Part shown: positions 16,078 through 24,362 of the stretch, piece by piece
Numbering within the stretch: position 1 is the stretch's first letter
Layout: every line of letters starts with the position of its first letter
Source of the DNA: Korobacter sp963758505
GTDB taxonomy: Bacteria > Acidobacteriota > Terriglobia > Terriglobales > Acidobacteriaceae
DNA length: 64,000 nt
Reading direction: 5' to 3'
Assembly: GCA_963758505.1 (NCBI GenBank)
Contig: CAVWVJ010000001.1
Span: 1,550,001 to 1,614,000, forward strand
Made by a program: the position numbers and the translations under genes
The notes under the pieces: generated by a model
Told to the model about the DNA's origin: nothing
The model's input: only the letters and a program-made list of their open reading frames with translations
Database searches by the model: none

Positions 16078-18072
16078 TTACCTTTGGGTTGACGCGACGG
16101 ACGTCGGCGTACGTTCGAGTTTGAATCCGCTCCAGACGCTGTTGATGCCGTTGTAGGTGATTTTGTCCGATCCTGCATGGAAGCCCATCTTTTCGACTTT
16201 CACGGTGCAGCCGTGGCACGCTTCGGTGCGTTCGAACGCGTAGCTACCATCGCGCTTGTTACTGATGCTGGCGAGCTCTTTCCCCGAAGCGTCCAGGAGT
16301 GTCACGTTGACGCGGAAGACCGGGTAGCCGCCTTCGTCGGTGATCATCCCCTCGATGGCGCCGCGCGGCGCAAGACCCTCCGGATTTGCCTCCTTGTACA
16401 TCCAGCCTGGTCCGCGGAGCGGGCGGCCACCGGTCTGGCCGGTGAGCTTGTCGTCCTCTACCGACAGCACGCCGTTGACGAAGACGTATTTGAAGCCCAC
16501 CGACGGGTGATTAGGGTCCTCGAAGGTGGCGATATCCCGCACGGTGGCGGGATCGAAGATGGTGATATCGGCGAAGTAGCCGGGCTTCAGCAAGCCGCGA
16601 TGTTCGAGTTTCTCCCGTTGGGCGGGCAGCGACGAGAATTTGCGAATGGCGTCCTCGAGGCGAAGGACGTGCTGGTCGCGAACGTACGTGCCGAGAATAC
16701 GAGCGAAACTGCCCCATGCGCGCGGATGCGATTTCGACTCGCTCAGCGGCCCGTCTTCCGCTTGCTCGCCGTAGTCCGTGCCCACACTCACCCACGGCTC
16801 ACGCATGGCGAGACGCAGGTCGTCTTCGCTCATCTCGAAGTAAACAGCCCCGACATTATCGTGGTCGGCGACTACGAGGTCCATAATCGCGTCGAGCGGA
16901 TCCTTGTTTTCACTCGCAGCGATCTGCTGGATGTTCTTGCCTTCATATTTCTTCAGCTCGGGCTTGAGGACGGAAGTGACGAGGATGCCTTTGCCACTTC
17001 CGCCCGTGCCCAGCCACATGTTGTCAAAGGAGTGATTGTCGGCCTGGAGAAGCTCGCGGATCTCCGCACGAATCTTCGGATCCTGCAGCCGCTTGGTAAA
17101 AGCATCAACCCCGCCCTCGTGATATCTCGCCGGGATGACGGCGCCCAGGGAGGTTGCCGAAGCAATGTACGGATATTGATCGGCGGTAATGTCGAGACCG
17201 CTGGCGCGGGCATCTTCGATCTCGGAAAGAATGGCGGGCATCTTGCCCCAGTTTCCTTTTCCGGCCACCTTGAGATGGAAGATCTCGGCAGGAATGTTGG
17301 CTTCGCGGGCGATCTGTTCCACCTCGCGGATGGCGTCGAGTTCGGTCTCGCTCTCATTGCGGATATGCGAGGCGTAGATGCCGCCGTGCTTGGCGGCGAC
17401 GCGGGCCAGCGCAACCAGCTCGCTGGTCTTGGCGTATTCCCCGGGGGCATACATCAGAGCGCTCGAGACACCCATCGCTCCCTGCATCATGGCGTCTTCT
17501 ACGAGGTCCTGCATGTCTTTTAATTCGCTCGCTGTCGGCGCCCGGTTGGCGGTGCCGATGACATAATTGCGAACCTGCGCGGCCCCGACATAGGTTCCGA
17601 GATTCACGCCTGGCTTCGCCTTCTCCAGCCGGTGAAAGTAATCCTCGAGCTGGAGCCAGTCGACGTTGAGATGGAAATGCTCGGTGAAATCGGCTGCTTC
17701 TTTCTTAATGCGATCGTTCAGCGGCGCGACCGTGTCGCCCTCTCCCGTGATCTCGGTGGTAATGCCCTGGCGCAGCTTGCTCTCGGCGCGCGGATCGATG
17801 AGCAGGTTCAGCTCGGATTGGCCGAGCATGTCGATAAAGCCCGGGGCAATGATTAGTCCCTTTGCATCGATGGTGCGCTTGGCGGTGACATCGGGTGCAG
17901 CAGTGCCGATGAAGGCGATGCGATCCTGCACGATGCCAATGTCGGCATAGACCCAGGGATTGCCGGATCCGTCCACAAGGCGGCCGTTGCGGATGAGGTA
18001 GTCGTAGTTTTGCGCGAAGAGTGGTGCGGTGAGAAAGAGCAGGAGAGCGATCGGTTTCAGGCGGCGGATCAT
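16078..18072 (-). CDS. N-acyl-D-amino-acid deacylase family amidohydrolase with altered metal motif
   Basis: 664 residues with a signal peptide (1-20), a composite beta-sandwich/TIM-barrel amidohydrolase body (22-555), and a C-terminal carboxypeptidase-regulatory-like beta domain (about 565-655). The best match by motif is D-aminoacylase: YASHIRNESE and EIFHLKVAGKGNW supply the two histidines after barrel strands. However the usual HxH after GFID is absent: the sequence reads GFIDMLGQSEL (78-88), and the cysteine ligand segment reads TGEGDT. The frame there is clean. It may use fewer metals or a carboxylate ligand. D-amino-acid amides from cell walls are plausible substrates; this is inference. 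Confidence 0.82.
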   Translation of the reverse strand: MIRRLKPIALLLFLTAPLFAQNYDYLIRNGRLVDGSGNPWVYADIGIVQDRIAFIGTAAPDVTAKRTIDAKGLIIAPGFIDMLGQSELNLLIDPRAESKLRQGITTEITGEGDTVAPLNDRIKKEAADFTEHFHLNVDWLQLEDYFHRLEKAKPGVNLGTYVGAAQVRNYVIGTANRAPTASELKDMQDLVEDAMMQGAMGVSSALMYAPGEYAKTSELVALARVAAKHGGIYASHIRNESETELDAIREVEQIAREANIPAEIFHLKVAGKGNWGKMPAILSEIEDARASGLDITADQYPYIASATSLGAVIPARYHEGGVDAFTKRLQDPKIRAEIRELLQADNHSFDNMWLGTGGSGKGILVTSVLKPELKKYEGKNIQQIAASENKDPLDAIMDLVVADHDNVGAVYFEMSEDDLRLAMREPWVSVGTDYGEQAEDGPLSESKSHPRAWGSFARILGTYVRDQHVLRLEDAIRKFSSLPAQREKLEHRGLLKPGYFADITIFDPATVRDIATFEDPNHPSVGFKYVFVNGVLSVEDDKLTGQTGGRPLRGPGWMYKEANPEGLAPRGAIEGMITDEGGYPVFRVNVTLLDASGKELASISNKRDGSYAFERTEACHGCTVKVEKMGFHAGSDKITYNGINSVWSGFKLERTPTSVASTQR

Positions 18073-18169
18073 TTGCGGAGCATTGTAACGTTATTGGTTG
18101 ATGGAGACCTCGCGCCTCTGTCGCCGGTTCGATCGGGTTTGTCGACGGCGGAGCCGGGGTCCTGTGCAC

Positions 18170-18188
18170 GCTTCGCTCAGGATGACAC
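18170..18188. repeat. Dispersed short repeat, copy 1
   Basis: CTTCGCTCAGGATGACAC lies in the gap between the amidohydrolase and DUF92 genes. The core CTCAGGATGACA recurs at 20696-20707. Such fragments are scattered in intergenic DNA; no mobile element is attached. Confidence 0.35.
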
Positions 18189-18208
18189 TCGCTAGATTCG
18201 TGCTTGTT

Positions 18209-18913
18209 CTAACGGACCCACCAGGAAATCAGCAAGGCGAGGTCGGCGGCGAAGACGGTGCTTAAAAAATTGACGCCGTCGTTGCCCAGAATGCCGCGAC
18301 GCTCGAGGGTTGCACCGAGCAGGCTGTCGAAGAGCATGCCGGTAAAGCCGCAGGCCGCGGCGATGAACGCCCATTGCATGTCGAGTAACCCGGTCATCCA
18401 AGCGAGCACGCCGACGGTGAGGGCAGCGAGAGCGCCCCAGAGGGTTCCGCCAACGCTGATGCCGCCATCGAGACCCGCCTCAACCGGCGAGAAACCCACG
18501 ATAATGTAGGTGCGCCCCCGGATCGCCTCGCCGGTCTCGCTGCTCACCGTGTCCGCAGCGGCTTCAGCAAGGGCCGCGACCACGCCGGGAATGAGGAAAA
18601 CGAAGGCGTGCGGATACGCGATGCAGGCCCCGCAAATCGCGGCCGCGGCAAACAGGTTGGCGAACACTTGCCAGCCGTCTCTTCCGCTCGACGGCTGCAC
18701 CTTTCCATGTTCGGCCTTGGTGTCGTGTCGCCACCGGGTCGCGACCGCGGTCAGGAGAAAGACTCCGAAAAGAACCGCGAATCCGGAAAATCCAGCACCC
18801 AGGTAAATCGTAAGGGCAACGGCGAAGCCGGCAAGCGCCCCGCCCGGAGTGACACCTTTCATCCACCGCGCCCACAGGGCGAAGACGGCGGTGATGGCGA
18901 TGGCGGGAATCAT
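18209..18913 (-). CDS. DUF92 (TIGR00297) polytopic membrane protein
   Basis: About 234 residues from the ATG at 18913, with six or so membrane helices and the DUF92 motifs GVTPGGALAGF, AAADTVSSETGE and DGGISVGGTLWG. Plant VTE6, a phytyl-phosphate kinase, and cyanobacterial homologues belong to this family, so CTP-dependent kinase activity on an isoprenoid is possible. The open frame extends to 19054, but the first 47 residues lack family character. It runs divergently from ku. Confidence 0.82.
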   Translation of the reverse strand: MIPAIAITAVFALWARWMKGVTPGGALAGFAVALTIYLGAGFSGFAVLFGVFLLTAVATRWRHDTKAEHGKVQPSSGRDGWQVFANLFAAAAICGACIAYPHAFVFLIPGVVAALAEAAADTVSSETGEAIRGRTYIIVGFSPVEAGLDGGISVGGTLWGALAALTVGVLAWMTGLLDMQWAFIAAACGFTGMLFDSLLGATLERRGILGNDGVNFLSTVFAADLALLISWWVR

Positions 18914-19141
18914 CCGCGAAGCAAGCAGATCGGCCGCAACCGCAGACGATGAAAAAGCGAAAGTGAACAAACTTTGCAATGTCTTCCGTGGCGCAGCGCG
19001 ATTTACGATCTTGACCCGTCTACGCTTTTCCGCATCGTAACAGGTGCAGGGCATGCTACTCTACCCGCCCGGTTGCGCGATCCGGCGCGAATCTGGCGCC
19101 GGCGTGCGGATTTCAATAGAACGGGACTGAAAGGTGAACTC

Positions 19142-20017
19142 ATGGCTGCGTCTGTCTGGTCTGGATATCTAACGTTCGGGCTTATTTCGATGCCGGTGCG
19201 TTTATTTTCCGGCGCGCGCGGTTCTCGTATTTCGTTTAATCAACTTCACCGTGACGATCATGTGCGGGTTAAGCAGCAGCTGATTTGTCCGGCCGACGGC
19301 AAGGTGCTCGACCGCGACGAGATCGTGAAGGGTTACGAGTACCGCAAGGGCGAATACGTCATCGTTGAGCCCGAAGAATTGAAGAAGATCGAACCGAAAA
19401 CCGCCAAGGCGATGGAAATCCTGGAATTCGTGAAGGCGGACGACGTGGATCCGGTCTACTTCGAATCGTCGTATTATCTGCAACCCGACGAAGGCGGAGA
19501 AAAACCGTACGCCTTGCTGGCGCAGGCGCTGAAAGAAACCAATTATCTCGGAATCGCCAAGCTTACGATGCACAATCGCGAATACACGGTGTTTCTGCGG
19601 CCGCACGAGAGCGGCATGATGCTGCACACCATGTATTACGAGGATGAAGTGCGCAAAATGGAGGCGCCGAAAGCGCATACCGAGATCAGGCCCGCCGAAA
19701 TCAAGATCGCACACCAGTTGATCGAGGCGCTGGCAGGGAAGTTCGAGCCTGAAAAATTTCACGACACCTACGAAGAGAACGTGAAGAAACTGATCCAGGC
19801 GCGCGTCGAAGGCCGTGACGTAGAGGCTGTCGGCAAGCCCGCCAAGCCGGAGAAGGTGGTGGATCTGATGGCGGCGCTGAAACAGAGTCTGGAACAGATG
19901 AAGGGGCAAAAGAAGGGCGAAAGTCGAGTGGCGGAAGCACAAAGAGAGTCGGCGGTTCACGAAGCGCCGAAAAAGCCCGCAACCCGCGAGCGGCGCGGCA
20001 AGAAACGCGTTGCTTAA
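19142..20017 (+). CDS. ku: Ku protein (non-homologous end joining)
   Basis: A 291-residue bacterial Ku. It would form a ring-shaped homodimer on DNA ends and recruit LigD. The start MAASVWSGYLTFGLISMPVR is typical; the core HRDDHVRVKQQLIC, KGYEYRKGEYVIVEPEEL and PVYFESSYYLQPDEGG follows. The C-terminal 50 residues are Lys/Arg rich, as in Ku tails that bind LigD and DNA. The ATG at 19142 is chosen from homology; the longer frame from 18974 is not. No LigD lies in the window. Confidence 0.94.
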   Translation: MAASVWSGYLTFGLISMPVRLFSGARGSRISFNQLHRDDHVRVKQQLICPADGKVLDRDEIVKGYEYRKGEYVIVEPEELKKIEPKTAKAMEILEFVKADDVDPVYFESSYYLQPDEGGEKPYALLAQALKETNYLGIAKLTMHNREYTVFLRPHESGMMLHTMYYEDEVRKMEAPKAHTEIRPAEIKIAHQLIEALAGKFEPEKFHDTYEENVKKLIQARVEGRDVEAVGKPAKPEKVVDLMAALKQSLEQMKGQKKGESRVAEAQRESAVHEAPKKPATRERRGKKRVA

Positions 20018-20026
20018 GGGGATTCC

Positions 20027-20061
20027 AAAAGCCTTCGCAGAGACCCTGCGAGGGCTTTTTT
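20027..20061 (+). terminator. Rho-independent terminator of ku
   Basis: AAAAGCC and CGCAG pair with CTGCG and GGCTTTTTT (20027-20061), ten nt after the ku stop. G+C-rich stem with a run of six T: a good terminator. Confidence 0.85.
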
Positions 20062-20086
20062 GATGAAATTCGCCCTACAAAAACGT

Positions 20087-20092
20087 TATAAT
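20087..20092 (+). promoter_or_regulatory. -10 element giving a leaderless transcript
   Basis: TATAAT ends 5 nt before the ATG at 20098, so transcription would start at or next to the start codon. A -35 is not obvious. Confidence 0.45.
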
Positions 20093-20097
20093 TTGAC

Positions 20098-20352
20098 ATG
20101 GCCCGCGGTTGGGAAAGCAAGTCTGTGGAAGGTCAAATGGAATCTGCTGCATCGCCCGCCCCTCTCATCGAAGACGAAAAATCAAAAATCACACCGGAAA
20201 TGCAGGAGCGCCAACGCAAGCGGCAGGGAATTCAGCTTGCCCGCAAGCGGATTCTGCAGCAACTGGAAGCCAGCGGCAACGAGAGGTACACGGAAATGCT
20301 GCGTAGTTCGCTGGCGGATCTGGATTCGCAGCTGTCGAAGCTGGGTAGCTAG
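20098..20352 (+). CDS. Small conserved hypothetical protein
   Basis: An 84-residue, charged, predicted alpha-helical protein starting MARGWESKSVE and ending in a heptad-like LRSSLADLDSQLSKL segment. No domain recognised. An in-frame ATG at 20137 has GGAAGG upstream, so a shorter 71-residue form is possible. The TATAAT at 20087 favours the longer, leaderless form. I believe similar proteins occur in other acidobacteria, but could not check. Confidence 0.6.
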   Translation: MARGWESKSVEGQMESAASPAPLIEDEKSKITPEMQERQRKRQGIQLARKRILQQLEASGNERYTEMLRSSLADLDSQLSKLGS

Positions 20353-20504
20353 GGCTTCGGCGCAAGGAAGTGCGGAATTTCGCAACGGCCACGTCTCATC
20401 GGTTCTTGATCCGTGGTGTTCTCTCCTGCTCTCACATATCGCGGTGAGTCCGGTCACATCCCGCAGGTAATCTTCGCTGCAGAATGCAGGTAGCGGAGGT
20501 GGCT

Positions 20505-20624
20505 ATGCCGGTCCTCATCATCGCAGTGATTTTCCTCATCATTTTCCTCGTTATGGGTGTCATGTTGTCGTCGGCGATGCTGGCGGAACATCATACCAAC
20601 AACGTCTTGGCACGGAAGAAGTAG
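20505..20624 (+). CDS. 39-residue single-helix membrane peptide
   Basis: ATG 20505 to TAG 20624, preceded by GGAGGTGGCT, a strong ribosome binding site at the right distance. Residues 2-24 are one hydrophobic helix (PVLIIAVIFLIIFLVMGVM and on), followed by a short hydrophilic tail ending ARKK. The size and topology suit a small membrane-complex subunit or stress peptide. No family recognised. Confidence 0.55.
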   Translation: MPVLIIAVIFLIIFLVMGVMLSSAMLAEHHTNNVLARKK

Positions 20625-20671
20625 CCTGCGAGAGCCTTGGGCGTTCGGGTGCACTCCCACTCGTTCGTGGA

Positions 20672-20708
20672 GCTGCGCGCGCTTTGCGCGCTTCCCTCAG
20701 GATGACAA
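20672..20708. repeat. Dispersed short repeat, copy 2, with GCGCGC hairpin
   Basis: GCGCGC-TTT-GCGCGC is followed by CCTCAGGATGACA. The second half matches the copy near 18170. It lies between the small membrane peptide gene and the end of the archaemetzincin gene. Confidence 0.35.
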
Positions 20709-20717
20709 GCCAGGATT

Positions 20718-21239
20718 TTAGGTGATCTTGGCGGCGCAGTCTTGGCAGAAGGCCGATTCCTTGATGTCGATCCACTCCACGGCATGCGACGCCGCCATCA
20801 CGCAGCGGTAATCGTCGCAGTGGGTGAGTTCCAGGGTATGGCCTAACTCGTGAACGGACTCGGTCAAGAGACGTTGCGCCAGGAGCGTCTTGTCTTCCGG
20901 AAGCCCGTAAAATTCCTGTCGCAACCGGTGCAGTGACACAATGGCAGACTTGCCGCCGACCTGGGCTTCGCCGAAAACGAAGGTCAAAATTGGAATGTAG
21001 AGATCTTCTGCCGTGACGCCGAGCAGCTTCCAGGTATGGTCGGTGATGTAGGGCTGCATGCGCGCGATCAGTTCGCTGGAGTGGTACTGCTGGCGTTCAG
21101 GGTGGTAGGCCGCGCGCGGATCGAGCGCCGGCTGTAAGAGGGCGCAGGGTACCCGGAACAGCTCGCAGAGCTGGCGCTGCAGCCACCCGAGCACGTCGGG
21201 AGGCACATTCCCGATCGGCAAGAGATGCAATTCCTTCAT
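20718..21239 (-). CDS. Archaemetzincin family zinc metalloprotease
   Basis: 173 residues from the ATG at 21239. It carries HELGHTLELTHC followed by CX4CXM and, 16 residues on, CQDC: the archaemetzincin layout with one catalytic zinc and a second structural zinc bound by cysteines. Archaemetzincins are widespread in archaea but patchy in bacteria; their substrates are mostly unknown. The metzincin glycine (HEXXHXXGXXH) is Glu here. The start overlaps the stop of the response regulator gene (ATGA), so the two are translationally coupled. A longer frame to 21350 overlaps that gene and is rejected. Confidence 0.85.
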   Translation of the reverse strand: MKELHLLPIGNVPPDVLGWLQRQLCELFRVPCALLQPALDPRAAYHPERQQYHSSELIARMQPYITDHTWKLLGVTAEDLYIPILTFVFGEAQVGGKSAIVSLHRLRQEFYGLPEDKTLLAQRLLTESVHELGHTLELTHCDDYRCVMAASHAVEWIDIKESAFCQDCAAKIT

Positions 21240-22609
21240 GAATGACCGGCGGTCGTGGCCTTGCTCCAGCCGTACCTCTTGATCTTGTGATGCAGTGTGA
21301 CGCGGTCGATATCGAGCAGTTCGGCGGCGCGCGTCTGGTTCCAGTTGCACTGTTCGAGCACATGCAGGATGTGCTCCTTCTCGATATCCTCCAGCTTCCG
21401 CGGAGTTCCTGTTCCGTTCGTGCCGCTCACAACCGCCTTGGTCTTGAGCGAGAAATCGGTTTCGCGCAGCTCGGGCTCCTGGGCCACTACCATGGCGCGT
21501 TCGACGGCGTTTTCCAGCTCGCGTACGTTCCCGGGCCAGGGATATTGCTGCAGTAAGTTCATGGCTACCGAAGCCACGCGCGTGATCCGCTTGTTCATCT
21601 GTTCCGCAAACTTCTTCACGAAGTGATTCACCAGCAGGGGAATGTCTTCCTTGCGATCGCGCAGCGCAGGCAATTCGATGCGAAAGACGTTCAGCCTGTA
21701 GAAGAGATCCGGCCGGAAATGACCCTCTTCGATCAGCGTCTCAAGGTTCTTGTTGGTGGCGGCGACGACGCGGAAATCCACCGCGATCGGCTGGTTTCCA
21801 CCGACGCGTACGATCTCGCGCTCCTGCAGGACACGCAGAAGATCGGTCTGCGTCTTCAGGCTGATGTCGCCGATTTCATCGAGGAACACGGTTCCCCCTT
21901 CCGCTACTTCGAACTTTCCCTTTTTGCGGTATTGAGCACCGGTGAATGCGCCCTTTTCGTGACCAAACAGTTCGCTCTCCAGCAACGATTCAGTCAGTGC
22001 GCCGCAGTGCACCGGGACCATGGGATGGAAGCGGCGGGTGCTCAGAGCGTGGATGGCGCGGGCAACCACTTCCTTGCCCGTGCCGCTCTCCCCGGTAATA
22101 AGCACGGTGGCATCGGTGGGCGCGACGGTCTCGATCGCCTCGTTCACTTTCTTCATTGCATCGCTGCGCCACACAAGATCGACGTGGGCATGTTCTTCGA
22201 TCTGCTCTTTCAGGCGAACGTTTTCCTGCTCTACGCGTTTATGCGCGAGCGCCTTGCCGACCAGATGGGCGGTTTCCTCGGGATCGAGCGGCTTGGTGAT
22301 GTAGTCGTAAGCGCCGTTGCGCAGCGTGGCCACGGCGGTCTCCACCGAGGCGTAACCGGTCATCATGATAACGATGAGAGAGGGCACGAGTTCGTGCAGC
22401 TTGCGCTGCAACTCGACCCCATCGGTGCCGCGCATCTTGATGTCGAGCAGCGCGAGGTCGTAGGTCTGCTCGGCGACGCGGGTCAGCGCTTCGCTGCCGC
22501 TCTCCGCGACGTCCACCTCGTAGCCTTCTTCGCGAAACCACTTCGCGAGCGAGTCGCGTACGCTTAACTCGTCGTCCACTACCAGGAGTTTACCCTTCAG
22601 GTTGCTCAT
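21236..22609 (-). CDS. Sigma-54-dependent NtrC-family response regulator
   Basis: 457 residues with an N-terminal receiver domain (phospho-acceptor Asp in LALLDIKMRGTDG, about residue 55) and a central AAA+ domain with GESGTGKE, GAFTGA and the FLDEIGD Walker B. The C-terminal Fis-type helix-turn-helix is NQTRAAELLDIDRVTLHHKI. GAFTGA shows that it can contact sigma-54. It starts 3 nt after the heme-type sensor kinase, its probable partner. Likely targets are the preceding electron-transfer genes, but no clear -24/-12 promoter was found there. Confidence 0.94.
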   Translation of the reverse strand: MSNLKGKLLVVDDELSVRDSLAKWFREEGYEVDVAESGSEALTRVAEQTYDLALLDIKMRGTDGVELQRKLHELVPSLIVIMMTGYASVETAVATLRNGAYDYITKPLDPEETAHLVGKALAHKRVEQENVRLKEQIEEHAHVDLVWRSDAMKKVNEAIETVAPTDATVLITGESGTGKEVVARAIHALSTRRFHPMVPVHCGALTESLLESELFGHEKGAFTGAQYRKKGKFEVAEGGTVFLDEIGDISLKTQTDLLRVLQEREIVRVGGNQPIAVDFRVVAATNKNLETLIEEGHFRPDLFYRLNVFRIELPALRDRKEDIPLLVNHFVKKFAEQMNKRITRVASVAMNLLQQYPWPGNVRELENAVERAMVVAQEPELRETDFSLKTKAVVSGTNGTGTPRKLEDIEKEHILHVLEQCNWNQTRAAELLDIDRVTLHHKIKRYGWSKATTAGHS

Positions 22610-22612
22610 GAC

Positions 22613-24362
22613 TTACCTCGCATCGCCCTTATTCGCGGCCGCCACGGCCAGGTCAAAAGCCTCGTCCGACAGCGGCAGGTAGATATTGAAAGTTGTTCCG
22701 TGGCCCAGCTTCGAATCGACTTCAATGCGCCCGTTATGACGCTCCACGATGTTGTGGCTGATCGCGAGGCCCAAGCCCACGCCCTTGCCAGTGTCCTTGG
22801 TGGTAAGGAATGGTTCGAAGAGGCGGGGAAGGATGTCGGCGGGAATGCCGACACCGTCGTCGCGGACTTGCATCAGGAGCTCACTGTGATCCGTAACGCC
22901 GGTCGAGATCCACAGATTGCCGCCGTGCGGCATGGCATCGATGGCATTCATCGTCAAGGCCAGCAGCACCTGCTCCATCTGGGCTGCGTCGGCACGGACC
23001 ACCGGAAGATCGGCGCCCGAATCGACGTGAATCTCGATCGAGGCCATCTCCAGCTTGTGAGCCGCGAGTTTCACCACGCGATCCACAATCGGGTTGAGCT
23101 GGATCCACTCGAGGTTGATGGGATTGGAGCGCGAGAAGCTGAGCAGGTTCTTGACCAGGTCGCCGCAGCGGCGGCTCTCGATCGCCACCAGGTCGAGGTT
23201 CTCGGCCATTTCATGGCGCTTGGCATCGTCGTCGAAGACGCCCCGCTCGATCCAGCGCTTCACCAGCTTGGAATAGGTGAGGATGCCGGAGAGCGGGTTG
23301 TTGATCTCGTGGGCGACCACGGCCGCCATCTTGCCGATGGTTGCCATCTTCTCGACGTGCAGCATGCGTTCGGCGGCCTTCTTCAATTCGCTGGTCTTCT
23401 CGAGAACCCGATCTTCAAGGGTGCGGTTCCAGGCGGTAATCTCGTCGCGAGCGTTGCTGAGTTGGCGGCTCATTTCGTTGAACGAATGCGCCAACTCGCC
23501 TACCTCGTCGTTGGAGTTCGGCTCGATCTGGAAGCCCAGATCCCCATGGGTGAGACGCTCGGTTCCGGCTTTAAGAACTCCCAAGCGGTTCGTGCACCAC
23601 GCGCCACACAAAAAGCCATGCGGCAAGGGAGACGAGCATCACGGCGAGCACCGTGTAGGCGATCATGGTTCGGGTGCTCTCCGCCAGGTTGGCGTCGGTG
23701 GTCTTGAGCGAAAGACTTACATCGAGCACGCCGAGGATCTGCTGCTCTTTCGGATGGGCGTGACAATCGGCGTTCGAACAACTCGCCTGGTTCTCGATCG
23801 GCGTAATGATGCCCAGTACACGTTCCCCGTTCGCGCGATAGATACGAAAACGGTCGGGGCGGTTCAGCTTCGTCAGCGGGGCTGCCTGCGCGTGACAGGC
23901 GTAACAGGCCTCCGCGTTCTTATCGACCTGGCGGTGCACCTCGGCCGTGTCGGTGGAAAAACTGATCTGGCCTTCCTGGTTGATGATGCGGATGCGCTTC
24001 ATACCGGGCTGATCCGCCATGGTGCTGATGATCTGGTAGAGGCCGGCGCGGTCGTTGCGCATCATGTAATGCGACGTGCTGCGCTTAATGACATCGCTCT
24101 GGCGTTCGGCCGCGGTCAGCGACATGGCTTCGAGGTGATGGCGGTGCAGGCGAATGTTGACGAAGCCCAGCGCAGCAAAGATCGTAAGCAGGGAACCGAT
24201 CAGCAGAAGCAGCAGCTTGGCGCTGATCGTCTGCGACACGCGATGCCATCGCCGCATTTCCGCATCATGAGTTCCATCGCCCGATGCATGGTTCGTGGCC
24301 TTGGAGGTGAGGCTGCCATCTCGCTGACGCGACGACGCTCCGGGTTTTTCAGTCTCCGGCAT
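22613..24362 (-). CDS. Membrane sensor histidine kinase with two periplasmic c-type heme motifs; frame broken once
   Basis: About 582 residues once the frame is restored. A membrane helix at about 48-72 is followed by a periplasmic domain with CYACH (153-157) and CSNADCH (195-201), i.e. one CX2CH and one CX4CH heme motif, and then a second helix at about 230-250. A HAMP-like region (GDLGFQIEPNSNDEVGELAHSF), a coiled coil, the H-box VVAHEINNPLSG and a C-terminal HATPase with DDGVGIPADILPRLFEPF follow. The frame shifts at the CCC/GGG run 23580-23582; removing one base joins HEPLG to VLKAGTERL. It overlaps the NrfD gene and precedes the NtrC-type regulator, so it likely senses redox state or a ligand for that pathway. 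Confidence 0.88.
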
